Below are positions 1 to 12,072 of a stretch of DNA of 64,000 bases, in pieces. Under the pieces are notes generated by a model that saw only the letters and a program-made list of their open reading frames with translations, had not been told where the DNA came from and made no database searches. Source of the stretch: Platynereis dumerilii (taxonomy: Eukaryota > Annelida > Polychaeta > Phyllodocida > Nereididae); assembly GCA_026936325.1 (NCBI GenBank), contig JAPTHN010000001.1:3250370-3314369 (forward strand), given 5' to 3'. A program made the position numbers and the translations under genes. The number at the start of each line of letters is the position of its first letter. Position 1 is the first letter of the stretch.

Positions 1-2615
1 TTCTGAATCTCCATATATTACATTTAACAATTTTCTTCTCTTTATTGATGATTCAATTATAGATTATAGTACTACTGATCACCAACAATACGAATCTGAT
101 CTATACATCATTACTTACTCATGATATGATTTTTGTCTCTCTCTCTCAACTGATATTTGTAAATTTGACAATAAATGTGCGAATGTGTAAAAGCGAACCA
201 TATGTGTCTATAGTGGTGAAATGCTTATTTATTTTCTCTGGTACTTCTAATCCAAGAAAAGTGGCTAGGTCACACGTAATTCCTGCTAACTCAAGTTGGA
301 TCTGTATACAGGAATGGTATACTCTCAATCCTGGTATTCATTAAGGCAATTGGCCAGACGGAAATAAATAAACAACTTCTCAAATTGTTTATTTGGAATG
401 AGCCTCACACAGAAACATTGGCTGCAGACTTGAGATGTGGCTTGCAGCTGCTACAGCTACTGGAATTTGATGGCACCATCAATAAAGCTATAGGCCTGTG
501 AGCTATCTGCTAGTATTGGTGTACTATAGGCCTGCTAATAGTAACACTAAAGTTCCTATAATATTGATTCCTTTATTACATATTCATAGCTAGTTATGCA
601 ATGCAAGTGTTTGTGTCAATAGATTATCTTGCTCTATACAAGCAATAATGGAGACAGAATTTCCTAGCATGCAGGTGGAAAATTTGAAGCATTCTTTAAA
701 ATCAGTTCATATATATCATACTTCAGACAAAATAAGTTGCAACTTCTAATATTATATATCATACTTCAGACAAAACAAGTTGCAACTTCTAATATATTTG
801 TAATACATATGCCTTCAAATTTACAGGATTTTAAATGGAAATTTTGATATTTACATTATATCACATTCAGCGTGACTGATACTACCTCAACTCCTGTCAA
901 TAACATCAGAATATCATCTAAACGTGACTATAGCAATGCTGATTAAGTGTATAATTTATAAATTTTTCAAAAACTCTACATTTAAGTCCATAATCCTTGG
1001 AAACCTATCACCAAATCCAACTCAATTCTATCAGAGGATTTTCTATGTAACAGAGACCAAATATGAATGAGTTATGAGTGAAATTATCTGTTCACACAAA
1101 ATGTAAATTCACTTAAATCCACGATAAATCTTCATTAAAATCAACTTAACTGTACATGTTGTGAGTTTAGCTCAATGTAAAAGCATGTACATATTTGGTA
1201 CAGTATTTCTATACACAGAGACTATAATGAAATGGTAAATACCTATAAAATGCATGTAAAATATAACATCACTTCCAAATCTATAGTAGAGCACCAGTAT
1301 ACAGTATAAAAATATAGAAGCTTGTTTTTTTTTCATCACTAGATTTAAGTTACGCTGTGAATGTATTCAATATAAAAAGTATACTTTAACTTTTGATTTT
1401 GATCAGTTCAGATTAAAGTAGCTTTTAACTTTTAACTTCTAAAATGTGCACATATTTCCCATAGTAAAAAGTAGGAAAAGCATGTCATTTAAATCAACAC
1501 GAATCATGCAGTTTAACATGTTATAATTCGGGACAATATCAACACCAGACGACTTTATTGTGTCCATATACTTGTGAATATAAACACAGAGAGCAAACAA
1601 CTGTTCACAGCCTGTTCAAACATTTCAGCACATTTTCCATCCAATTGGCTGGATGCGCCGAACTGTGCACTTACTAAATCCATATTCGCTTAACTTGTTT
1701 GAGCTGTTGTGAAAATTTGAGGTAAATTGTGTGGTACAGTGAGAGTGTGTGAATTTGGGATAACAATTCCCATACATGCTTTGAGATGTGTAAATAGTAA
1801 AGGTTATGAGCTATACATACTAGATACGGCTTTACATATTAAATGCAATGGGTAAAGACTTGAAATCGGCATACATGTATATTCAGAGCAGGCATCTTTT
1901 ATCAAGAGACACAACACTTTACACATGTAGCTGTACCGACTATGAATTATATAACTAGCCGCACCAATTACAATGACTCCAATTCAAGAAACATCAATAT
2001 CTATCTGTTTAATTTGACTGTGTAAATAATAAATAGTCCAAATAGAGCAACATATCACAAATTTTATATACTACAAAGCATGCAGCACATTTGAGCCTCA
2101 CAGAAGACAATATTGGAAATTGAAAATGCAATCCTTGAGAAAACAAATAGCAATTGCTATCTGACTTGTGCATACTCCATCTTCCAAGACCATAATATGC
2201 ATTCTGTTGCAAGAATATGCCTAGTCAATAAGACTCGATATTGGACTCAATATCACTGCATCTATTAGGCTTGTAGAGCATCAATTTCAAACAAGACTAT
2301 TTGTGTAAAGTTACACAGTGGCTGCTTCCACATCACCACTGAATGCATCAATATCCAAGTGTGCTGTTTGCTGTTATATTGCTGTACAAAGGCACTTGAG
2401 CACCACATCTTGCTGTATAGATGGCATTAGAAGCTAAAGTAGTGCTTCTGTGCAGTTCTGGTCCTGCTGTTGATGTTATCAATCGCTGTTGGTAGTGCTT
2501 TCAATAGTCAATACAGTTATAACGATTTTTTCTCAACAACTATAACCTGACTCATTCGCCACTTGATACACAGGCAGCCTGCTTCAAGCTGGAATTGATA
2601 TCATGATATTGGTAA
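1..2615. other. AT-rich noncoding stretch
   Basis: No coding sequence or recognisable RNA gene is seen. Apart from the short direct duplication near 711 the sequence is unique-looking and AT-rich. It is interpreted as part of the very long intron of the neurobeachin-family gene whose exons lie at the right end of the window. That assignment is inference, because the next downstream exon was not found. Confidence 0.5.
711..796. repeat. 43-bp direct tandem duplication, two copies
   Basis: A unit beginning ATATATCATACTTCAG and ending in the CAACTTCTAATAT block occurs twice head to tail with a period of 43 bp. The copies differ at essentially one base (AATAAG versus AACAAG). The low divergence suggests a recent local duplication. 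No coding meaning is seen. Confidence 0.85.
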
Positions 2616-5444
2616 TCTGATGTTGAACCTGACTTTTCTGGACGACCGTTTGGTGGCGTTGCAGTTATTGCTCGAAAGAGTAACCGTTACGTTGTTCGTG
2701 AGATAAATGTGCCTAATGATAGAATTTTGTGTGTTGGTCTGTATGATGCAAATAACGACCTGGTACATGTTCTTGTGTGTGTTTACATGCCTTTTTTCGA
2801 TAGATGCAATTCTCACCAAACCTTCCTGTATGTCGAGTGTATTGATGCTTTACAGACAATTATAGAGAACTATGGCGTCAACACTGCGGTAACTTTTGTT
2901 GGTGATTTTAATGCCAAATTACCTATAGCATCAAAATTAAATAGACTCTGGTTTAAACAGAATGGTTACAACAATCACAGTAATATTCTATATGACTTTA
3001 TTGCCGGAAATGATTTAGTAGCTGCTGATGTTGTTCTTAACAGACCTGATACTTACACATATTTTTGTCATGGTAATGGTAACTATTCGTGGATTGACCA
3101 CATACTGTGCTTTAAAAATGTATTTAACAATGTTAAAGAATGTATTGTAGTTGCCGAGGAGGCTGATAATACCAGTGACCATCTACCAATTAGATTAAAA
3201 CTGATGCTTTCCTGTGCAGTGGGTAAATGCAAAGCCAGTAATAATCAAGTGGCTAAAGCCTGGTTTCCACCTGTAAATTGGTCTGGTTGTGCAAATAATG
3301 ATGCTTATAAACGCCTGCTCGAATGCAAACTGAAGAATCTGCCAAGGCTGAGTGAAATACAAGGGAAATCAACAGATCTTTCGAAAATGATTGATGAGAG
3401 ACTTTCGTATGTGAATGAGGCTATGCACGCTGCGGCAAGAGAGGCTGGTTGTGTATCGAAGAAAACGTTCCGATCGAAGCCTTATTGGTGTCCAGAGCTC
3501 ACAAGACTCCGTGATAAGAAGAGATTCTGGTGGAAAGTGTGGATTGACTGCGGTAAACCACGCACAGGCACAGTGTATGAGATCAAGAAAGCCCTGAAGA
3601 AGGAATTTCGCAAAGTCTCTCGAAGAGCGATTAGTGGACATGCCAAGAGGGATATATCATTGTTAAACTACCACTTCTCTGAGGGCAACACCAAGACCTT
3701 CTGGAATAAGATTAAAAGGCTACAACATCGGCACATTGACTCTAATATCACTCCAAACAATCTTGCAAGTTATTATAGTGATATTATGACAGACCAAGGA
3801 GGATTAAACAGCACTCAAGTTGATATCAGAAAGACTGTCGAATGGAAGGCAAATGAAATTTCCTGTAACTTGGACTCTGTGGAAATTCTAAGAGAAGACC
3901 TGAAGAAACTTATCGCCTCACTTCGTCGAGACGTTGCGCCTGGATGTGATGGTGTTACGGCTGAGCATCTGCAGCATGGCTACTCTGAAGTTCTGTGTGA
4001 TGTGCTGTCCGACATCTATAGCATGGCTTTGTCATATGCTATTGTCCCATCATTGTTTAAGACCGGTATAATCATCCCAGTGATTAAGAAAGCTACATGT
4101 GATCCGAACATCCCTAAGAGCTACAGGCCGATTACTCTGAGTTCAATTCACTGCAAGATCATTGAACTCATAATAGCACCAAAGGATGCCGACATCAGTG
4201 ACCTTCAGTTCGGGTTCAGGAGTGGAAGAGGCACCACGATGGTTACCTCTCTTATAAATGACCTAGCGTCATACTTCATACACCAAAGATCTCCACTTTA
4301 TCTGAGCAGCTTGGATGCTGAAAAGTGCTTTGACAATATATGGCATGATGGTCTCCTGTTCAAAGTGAAGGATATATTCTCGCCCAACGAATGGTTATTC
4401 CTGTACAGATGGTACAAGTCTTCATCTGCCTTCGTGAAGTGGGACTCGGGTATGAGTGATGCATTCCCCATCACCAAAGGTATGCGCCAAGGAAGTCTGC
4501 TCTCCCCCACTTTATTCAGCATCTTCACTAATGACTTGCTGGGTGAACTGCAGAATGCGCAATGTGGCGCAAGCATAATGGATAAGCATTTTACTGCTTG
4601 TGCTTATGCGGATGACATCACAGTTTTTAGTGCTTCTACAAAAGGGCTGCAACAACTCATCGACATCTGCTCTACATACGCAAGGAAATGGCGCTTCAAT
4701 TTTGGCATTGAGAAGTCGCAGTGCATGGTAGTTGGGAAGCCCCTTCTCAAGGAAGTCCCTAGCTGGACACTCTGCGACAAAACCATGAAGCTTTCCACAT
4801 CGCTTGAGATCCTGGGACTGACCATCGATAAGAACTGCAGATTTACTGAACATGTGGAAAAGAGAGTGTCCGTCTGTAGACGCAGTATATACCGCTTGGC
4901 TCCAGTGGGAATGTGCTATCCAGGACTGCACGCAGAAGCAAAGGCCTACCTCTGGAACAGTGTAGGGTCCCCAACTTTGATGTATGGGATGGACAGTGTC
5001 TACCTGGCTAAGAAAGATGTGAGGATGTTGAAAACTGCGCAAGGATCGGTAATGAAGCATGTCATGGGCTTTGGGAAAAGATGTCATCACTCCACCCTGC
5101 TGGAGGCTCTCAATATCAGACCCATTGACAGAATGCTCTCGGAATCAACTGCCAGCCTATACAACAGAATCTCCAAAGTCAACTCGCCAGCTAGAGATAT
5201 ACAGACTGTCCTGCTCTCATTGTACGCAACCAGGGGACTACGTATTAAGTGCACATTGCCAGACCGTTTACTTAATTATAATTTATCGCCTATGCATACT
5301 TTCTTTGTAAAAAATAGAAAACAGCATTACAGAACAAGTAATGGCATGGTGGATTCGCTAAATTATTTGCTCTTGCATGACAATTTTATAAAATTCAACT
5401 CAAACGAACACTTCTTGGCTAGTCTCTTACTGAAATCGTTTTAA
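2616..5444 (+). CDS. LINE ORF2: AP-type endonuclease plus reverse transcriptase (N-terminally truncated)
   Basis: The product nicks target DNA and reverse-transcribes its own RNA from the nick. One frame stays open for over 900 codons to a TAA at 5442-5444. Numbering from the codon at 2709, the endonuclease shows GDFNAK (65-70), SWIDH (127-131) and SDHLPI (156-161). The RT shows PGCDGVTAEHL (from 411), SYRPITLSS (471-479), FGFRSGRGTT (501-510), SSLDAEKCFD (533-542), GMRQGSLLSPTLF (591-603), YADD (633-636) and LEILGLTID further on. No RNase H domain is evident in the C-terminal part. Upstream of 2709 the frame continues in homology through GRPFGGVAVIARKS back to about 2616. There is no natural start codon, because the 5' end is lost. 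The lack of any internal stop in a truncated, non-selected copy implies recent insertion. Confidence 0.93.
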   Translation, partial: SDVEPDFSGRPFGGVAVIARKSNRYVVREINVPNDRILCVGLYDANNDLVHVLVCVYMPFFDRCNSHQTFLYVECIDALQTIIENYGVNTAVTFVGDFNAKLPIASKLNRLWFKQNGYNNHSNILYDFIAGNDLVAADVVLNRPDTYTYFCHGNGNYSWIDHILCFKNVFNNVKECIVVAEEADNTSDHLPIRLKLMLSCAVGKCKASNNQVAKAWFPPVNWSGCANNDAYKRLLECKLKNLPRLSEIQGKSTDLSKMIDERLSYVNEAMHAAAREAGCVSKKTFRSKPYWCPELTRLRDKKRFWWKVWIDCGKPRTGTVYEIKKALKKEFRKVSRRAISGHAKRDISLLNYHFSEGNTKTFWNKIKRLQHRHIDSNITPNNLASYYSDIMTDQGGLNSTQVDIRKTVEWKANEISCNLDSVEILREDLKKLIASLRRDVAPGCDGVTAEHLQHGYSEVLCDVLSDIYSMALSYAIVPSLFKTGIIIPVIKKATCDPNIPKSYRPITLSSIHCKIIELIIAPKDADISDLQFGFRSGRGTTMVTSLINDLASYFIHQRSPLYLSSLDAEKCFDNIWHDGLLFKVKDIFSPNEWLFLYRWYKSSSAFVKWDSGMSDAFPITKGMRQGSLLSPTLFSIFTNDLLGELQNAQCGASIMDKHFTACAYADDITVFSASTKGLQQLIDICSTYARKWRFNFGIEKSQCMVVGKPLLKEVPSWTLCDKTMKLSTSLEILGLTIDKNCRFTEHVEKRVSVCRRSIYRLAPVGMCYPGLHAEAKAYLWNSVGSPTLMYGMDSVYLAKKDVRMLKTAQGSVMKHVMGFGKRCHHSTLLEALNIRPIDRMLSESTASLYNRISKVNSPARDIQTVLLSLYATRGLRIKCTLPDRLLNYNLSPMHTFFVKNRKQHYRTSNGMVDSLNYLLLHDNFIKFNSNEHFLASLLLKSF

Positions 5445-5590
5445 ATCATTTTACAATTTTGGTGCTATTGCATTGTATTGTTTTTATTCACTGATGTACA
5501 TGTTCTGGTTTATTGTTTATATACATGTTCTTAATCATTCCTCACTTGTGGGGGTTATCAAAATAAATTATAAATTATTATTATATTTAA
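2616..5590 (+). mobile_element. 5'-truncated non-LTR retrotransposon (LINE), APE-endonuclease type
   Basis: The insert carries an endonuclease-reverse transcriptase frame (2616-5444) followed by a short AT-rich 3' UTR. The UTR ends in an AAATAAATTATAAATTATTA-type tail around 5565-5585, not a long poly(A). The 5' edge is set where endonuclease similarity begins; an in-frame TAA lies just before it at 2613-2615. The N-terminal part of the endonuclease, any ORF1 and the 5' UTR are absent, which is the usual result of incomplete reverse transcription. The insertion is antisense to the host neurobeachin-family gene, the orientation generally better tolerated in introns. The RT looks closest to the CR1/L2/Rex1/Jockey side of the LINE tree, but the clade was not established. 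The exact 3' end and any target-site duplication are uncertain. Confidence 0.9.
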
Positions 5591-7683
5591 ACCAAAGTAG
5601 GTATCTAACAGATTCTTTACCAGTCGCAATGGCATCGTTTGCTCTGATGTGCATACATGGGCATTGGCTTCAATAGCTTTATAGTACAGTGTCAATGCAA
5701 GTAATTTTGGTTTATGTTTGAAGGTTTGACTTACATATGCTACACCAATGCAGTATTACTATAAGGGATTATTCACCAAAATGGTTTGACTGACTGTAGC
5801 AAACCCGAAGAAATCCAGTCTTTTAAAACCAGTCTGTTCTTATGTCACTTTTTGCTCTGCTAATGTACAACCATTTTGGTGCATAATTATCACATATCAC
5901 AACATATTATCATTATTGCAGCACATCATTGCAGAATCCATTGAAAATCTATAGAAATCTAACAGAAAATCTTCAGAATATCTGCCGAAAAAACTTGAGA
6001 TTCTTTGCAAATTCAATTGATTTTTGGCCATAAGCAAATAGCTGAAGGCAGATTGGTAACACTGGAGATACAGGGGGTATTGCCACAGTCATTTGAACAT
6101 GGTTATCTCAGCATGGGAGTGCTTTGCAGCAGTTTTGGAGCAGTTTGGGGCATTGGGTTTGGCATTTGATATCGCCAATAACACGCATGTTTGGTGGGTG
6201 TAGGGCTGTAGAATTGAGAGACCGACAATAGGCATTTATTAGGTAACAATAATATAATCATAAATGGTTTGTCAATTATAGGGTTGTGTTATTGGCTGTT
6301 ATCTGATTAATTTTATTCATCATTCACTGATCATGATTCGTGCGATGGTATAAATCGTACAGACTTGTCAAATAGTTATAGTAGTACTAAAATTGTGATA
6401 CTTTGCCGACCATGTCTGAACAGTGGCATGGGCCATATAAAGTCACTGGCATAGGCCTAAAAGACTGCAGCAGACTTTGTTAACCTTTGGCATTATGTTC
6501 TTTAATGATGCTTGCTGTACCTATTTCATGATCTTCCAAAATTTCATTTCCACAACTTGGCAGCTAGAAGTCCACACGAGTAGCAACAGCAGCCGATTGT
6601 AGCTGTGGCAATAGCAGTAGCACTAGAGCAGAATCGCCCGGAGCAAAATATCGCCAATAATATCGCCATTTCACAATGCTTTTGATAGGTGCTCGTGAAC
6701 TATTGCAGCTTTCCATGTCAGGGCCTCTTAATTCTTGTAATTCTTGCACCCGATCGACGATTAGGGACAAAATATTCCGCAGCCCTTATCCATAAGTGCA
6801 CCCCGTGGTTCTCATTCAAGCAGGGTGCGGAAGGGCCTCCTTTGAAACATGCTAAGTCACCCTCTAGGCAACTTCTAGCCCCCCAAAAAGGGTGAAATAA
6901 ATGAACCCCTGTGTCAACTCCCAGGCAAGATCACAAAGTCAAGATCCATGCGAGATTTCTGACAGGCCAGCGATAATTTGCGTCTAATTTGACACTGCAG
7001 CACAGTGAAGTAGGCTAGCCAAGAGAGGGCAGTCAACTACTCAAAATGTAAAACTGCTAGACAACAAGGCAGTGCAAAAACAAACATGCATGCACTTTAT
7101 GGGAAGAACAACCTGAACACATGCAACGTTTGTAAACTACAAGTCAAATTTGAAGTTAAACTGTGTCTTATAAGTCTGAGCTGCACCTAAAATGCATATA
7201 CATAGCACTATATAGAATTAAACATGGTTTATTCAGTGGTTAGCTTGACAAGGCTCAGACATATTCCAGAGGAAAATGACAAACTAGACCATGTATAAAA
7301 TCTGGACATTTCTGTGGTTGCCCAGTGGTGATCCAAGCCATTCCTCGTATTTTGAACAAATTGAGGTTTTCAGAAACATAAATGTAGCATTTCAAAACAA
7401 CCCAAAACCCCCTTCTCCTCCAGTTGAGTCTCCTACATGTCTTGCAACAAAAACAGATGAACATCACCCTTATGTTAGCAGCTAATCGTTAGAAAAACAT
7501 TCAATCAGCATAACACTAACATTCCAGCTGAACTCTCAAATACTGAAATAGAATACGTCCGTGTTTCTGCAAGGGGGCTAAGCACAGTCTAAGCTCAGAC
7601 TAAGTAAGAGATCCTGTTGGGCTCTAAGTAATAATAAGGATTCTGCAGTCTGTCAGGGCTGTCTTTTCAAAATATTTAGGCAA
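5591..7683. other. Noncoding, intron-like
   Basis: No gene is supported. A 120-bp foldback element lies at 5768-5887. The rest is unique AT-rich sequence with scattered short open frames that show no recognisable domain. Confidence 0.5.
5768..5887. mobile_element. Small foldback/MITE, 120 bp, 19-bp terminal inverted repeats
   Basis: The left end ATTATTCACCAAAATGGTT (5768-5786) is repeated inverted at 5869-5887 as ATTATGCACCAAAATGGTT, an 18 of 19 match. The core is about 80 bp and noncoding. The flanks do not show a convincing target-site duplication, so the superfamily is not assigned. Confidence 0.6.
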
Positions 7684-7802
7684 GGACGCTGCCAGCTTGG
7701 CGTAGAACGTGGCGTTGAACGTCCACATCAAAGGACAAGACGCCTGTTGCAACGTCCTGACGTTGTGCAGACACCGTCCTGAGCGCCGTCAGGACGTCGT
7801 GG
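7684..7802. repeat. CpG-rich ACGTC cluster (copy A)
   Basis: About 120 bp are packed with AACGTCC, GACGTTG, GGACG and GACGTC motifs and several short palindromes, for example GTCCTGAGCGCCGTCAGGAC. It stands out sharply from CpG-poor AT-rich flanks. Similar clusters occur at 26710-26885 and 52342-52450; copy A forward resembles copy B reverse (both contain AGGC, AAGGACG and GGCGT blocks). The function is unknown. A degraded palindromic mobile element or a CpG-rich regulatory element are both possible. Confidence 0.55.
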
Positions 7803-8015
7803 GCAAAAACAAACCGAATGCCCCTCCCTCACAAAGGTCAGCTCGGAAGGATACCACCCAAGAATATCCTCAACTATGAGCTGCAGTTGCTAAAGGATTA
7901 CACACAGGGAATAATGGATTACAGTGAAGAATGTTGTCTTTTTTCATTGAAAAATCAATTACCAGGAAGCAGAGACTCCTAAAATCAGTAAACAGCAGTA
8001 ATATTCTAATTTCAA

Positions 8016-8067
<52 letters not shown>

Positions 8068-8068
8068 A
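8016..8068. repeat. (ATCT)n microsatellite
   Basis: An uninterrupted ATCT tetranucleotide array of about 13 units. It is one of several ATCT/GATA arrays in this window. Confidence 0.97.
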
Positions 8069-10570
8069 CATTTTTACCTAATTGGTTTAGCAAATTTATA
8101 ATTAGATTGTATAATAAGAGATAACAAAGTGGCTCTGAAAGCTAATGAAGTGGGCCAAAACATCTCTATATAGATATAGGCCCAACTATGTCTGTTTTCA
8201 TCTACCTCAGTACCTTCTACTTGAAGCCTCTGTCTCAAGTTACATCTCACACTGCCCATGCTATCTCTATACATTGTACAGCAAAAGTACAGAATCCATT
8301 GGCTCCAGTGCTAAAGAGTATACTTTTGTAATGGACAATTGAAATGCCTTGGTATACTCAGTACAAGTCCTCAGCCTATAGACTTAGTCTGACATACACA
8401 GCTAATGATCGGTTAGCACAGCTTACTTCTGCTTGACATATGTCAGTGAAAAGCTGCACAAACCACCCCTAATCAGGCAAGAGGGGAAAATGCAACAGAA
8501 AGGGTACTTTTGATGGGTCAAATTACCCCATGCAGGTGAGGGAGTCAGGGGATATCCAGGGCAGGAGGCCTAGGAGAGGAGGGGGTGAGGTACATCTCCA
8601 AAAATATACTGACCAGAATGAGGTATACAAGTATACATGCTAGGCCTACAAGTATTTATTTTGGCTCAAAATCTTCACTGATGATGACACATTACTCACC
8701 AATCAAAATTATATCAAGAATAGTCAAATTTATAAGTATGATGACAAAGTTTCATTCTGTTCAGTCCATGACACATGTCAATATAATCCTAAATTGTAAC
8801 ATACATCCCTTGCAATGATCCAGAATGATTATGCCCATTAAGAAATCATTAAATGTGAGAAATATATCTACAATACAATGAAATATTGAATACATGACAA
8901 TCTATAGGCATGCATCTCTTTAAATACACCTTGTACACAATTTTATCCAACATGAACTTTTTGTCCATGGATCTCCTGACTTCCAGACTTGCAGAGAGCC
9001 AATGTTACACCTTGATTCTAAGTTGATAGAGAGTTGAAAAGCAAGTTAAAAGAGCTCTAAGTTCCATTTCCCATAAACAAACTTCGGCACCTTTGATACA
9101 TAGAATAGACGGCCTAAAACATATACACAAGTAGTATTTTTTAACTCATACATTTCCCTGTAAATAATATATAAGCTGAGGCCATTCATCAAGCTGTCAT
9201 TGCATGCCTGTGTGACAACTATAATTGGACTCGTATGAACTTATGTCTATAGCAATCACAAAGATTTCATTCATCTGGGCTAAGAATTATGAAATATAGC
9301 AACAGAAATTATACAGCAATGACTATATATTATGACTTACTATACAACAGTACTGTAACACCATGGGACACTATGCAAATATGGCGAAATACCTGTAGAA
9401 ACCTCTTTGAAAATCCGCAACTCTTTCTATAATATTCACAGTGGTAACACCATGGGTATGTCTCGGTATGATGACATGATACTCTTAACATGTCTTAAGC
9501 CTGATTGTATCACAGGTATCAATTATCCCTTTGAAAATACCAGCATGGCAATTTTCAACATTCTGACTAAATATATTAGCAGCATAACATAAAGCACATG
9601 ATTTAGAGTAATGTTCTTAAAGTTGAAGCAGCCCATAATGCTCAACACCAAACTCCTGATATACTACTAGGAGTTACTTCAAGACAATTTAATGTTTGTT
9701 TATTACCATATATCAAGTTGCAGAAAAATAATTAACAAAAAAATTGTTGTTTTATTCAAATTTTATTCCTGACAATCACTGTAACCATTTTTGTAATAGG
9801 AGACCTGAACCTCTATATGGCAAAGAAGCAGAAGTATCTAAACTAACTATCAAGTATAAAGTTACAAAATTCAGTCAAAAATTCATCTAAATCACACTCT
9901 TTGTATGAACGAATTATAAACGTGAGCTATGAATCATTCTTGAGTCTTGACTTGAGTGTGAGGAAAATATTTTTGGGCGTAAAAGTCTATTTGAAATTTC
10001 CACAGCCTATTTATATAGGATTTTTATATAGGATTTTTGATGCTATCAAAGTGATCTGGCTCTATTTGGCCGAAAGTAGGGCTGGAGAGATAGCATCATT
10101 GTGATCATGAGGGCAGAAAATACGCGACAAGACAATATCACAGAAACCATCTCTTCTGGCTAGACAGTCGCCAAGGCAAGTTAGCCCAATGCAGTGACAT
10201 GCAGAGGGCAAAAAAGGTAGAAAAGGAGAAATAATACTCCTCTAAAAACGCTCAATATTAAGCTAAAAACGCCACATATTCAGAAAAACATGAACTATTC
10301 CGAGTCATATTTTTAGCAAAAATGTACGGAGAAATACAAGAAACTGTTCCAAATGCACCATGCACTCAAATCCACCTTGTTTTATTTCTCTTTCCTTCAA
10401 GTATATTCATGTCAACAAAATGACAGACTCCAATTCAAAAGTGTAAAATTGAGTCAAAAATGTGCACAATACAGTATCTTGCTCCGAAAACCACAGTGTT
10501 CACTCTTCATACCAATACGGATATTTAGCAGAGGAATATATTGATCAAATGAACAGCATCAACCATGAGT
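8069..10570. other. Noncoding, intron-like
   Basis: No coding exon recognised. A 14-bp unit (TATATAGGATTTTT) is tandemly doubled near 10012-10039. Otherwise no structure is seen. Confidence 0.5.
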
Positions 10571-10680
10571 TCACAATTTCGTCTGCTCCAATGCATTGGA
10601 CTTCGAATCACTCAATCTGCTGCTGCTGGGCGCCATCTTGGCTGGAGCGAGTCACTGCGCATGCCAAATAGGTCAGCATT
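10571..10680 (-). promoter_or_regulatory. Candidate promoter with YY1 and NRF1-like sites over a 21-codon ORF
   Basis: On the minus strand a NRF1-like GGCATGCGCA (about 10654-10663) is followed by CCAAGATGGCGCC (about 10630-10642), a textbook YY1 site. In housekeeping promoters YY1 sites of this orientation sit at or just after the transcription start and often contain the initiator ATG. Here the ATG (10636-10634) has a good context (A at -3, G at +4) and opens a 21-codon frame beginning MAPSSSRLSDSK, which stops at 10573-10571. No downstream exon was found. It could be a first exon, an upstream ORF of an unannotated antisense-to-LINE transcript, or chance. Confidence 0.35.
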
Positions 10681-11158
10681 GTTTTCATTACAACTAACGT
10701 GTCGTAAAAACCACTACACATGGCCAAAACTCTACACACAATTTCTATACCACTTAAATACCAACCCTTTCATACTTTCACATAATTTTCTCAATTTAAT
10801 TCAGAATGATTCCAGCAGTTATCTATCCACCAATCTCCCTGGAGCCAATGTTTACCATGCCTCAGCTCAAGCCTTCATTGCACTGACTGCATGCATGATT
10901 CTTGTGAATAAAAAATGAGCCCATTATGATTATCTACCTTACATTACTAGAATTTTTTCAACCCTTGTAAATTGAACTATCAAGTCCACCCAACTTCAAT
11001 GCAATTGGCAAACTGTTCCCTCATACATATTTCATAAACCCATTGGTTCTTGACCACAACCCTTTTATCAAATTCAACCCTAAATCAACAATGTGATTAC
11101 AGGATTATAACTACCAATATTTGAATCAATATTTGAGAGGTTGAGATAACTGCAGTTG
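10681..11158. other. Noncoding
   Basis: Nothing recognised between the promoter-like site and the GATA array. Confidence 0.5.
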
Positions 11159-11160
11159 AT

Positions 11161-11217
<57 letters not shown>

Positions 11218-11218
11218 G

Positions 11219-11271
<53 letters not shown>
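11159..11271. repeat. (GATA)n microsatellite
   Basis: About 28 GATA units with one GAGAG interruption near 11216-11220. A period of four leaves all frames of the complementary strand open as LSIY repeats; these are not genes. Confidence 0.97.
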
Positions 11272-11272
<1 letters not shown>

Positions 11273-11905
11273 ACAGCATGTAAATTGCTCATCAATGTGA
11301 ACAGAACAAGCTTGGATCAAATGAGTTTACAGTTAATTTGTCATATATTAACATGTGTGGGATCTTTTACTTGCCTGGAGGAGGAAAATGTAAGAACTGA
11401 GCACATTTTAGGCAAATATTTCTTTGGGTCTACAGAAACTGTTCATAGCCTACAGACTACAAGATAGAGACTCAAAAGAGTTGTGTGTTGCAGTGGGCCA
11501 CAGGGAGACCACGGAGCAATAGATCAATTCCCTTAAAGGTTAGAACAACATGCAGCCCCCAAACACACGCAGGCCTGTTTTGCCAGCCCCAATGATCACA
11601 GAACTCTACATTTTTGTAATTTGCTCCGTAATTGATAGGGGGGACGGGGGACGGCCACACAAGCACTGGGGCACGGGGGACACCTCTCACCAGCACTCTG
11701 CTCCCCGAGGGACACTTCACCCCCTCCCTGCCCCCCATAGACGGATGGGTCACACGAAACCATCTGTCTACAGACCTGTGTTGGCATGGGGGCAGGGTAG
11801 GGTTTGTTTGGAAGGAAGAGGGATATGAAGAAAGAGCAGGGGAGTGAAGATAGAAGGAAGCAACTTCAAGGAAGGCAGAAGGAAGGAAAGGAAGATGGAT
11901 AGAAA
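11272..11905. other. Noncoding; GC-rich, G/C-run segment 11630-11800
   Basis: The region 11630-11800 is richer in G and C than its surroundings, with runs such as GGGGGGACGGGGGACGG. Overlapping open frames there (about 90 codons each) have no domain or codon signature, and I do not support them as genes. Confidence 0.4.

Positions 11906-12072
<167 letters not shown>

Noticed and set aside
9050-9090. Possible continuation of the PH domain (VYGKWNLELF on the minus strand, compare HGKWLFTEI)
   Set aside because: The match is four residues, followed by an early stop, with no acceptor or donor of the expected phase.
11630-11850. Overlapping GC-rich frames on both strands
   Set aside because: Open by composition (few A/T-rich stop words); no domain and no codon preference.
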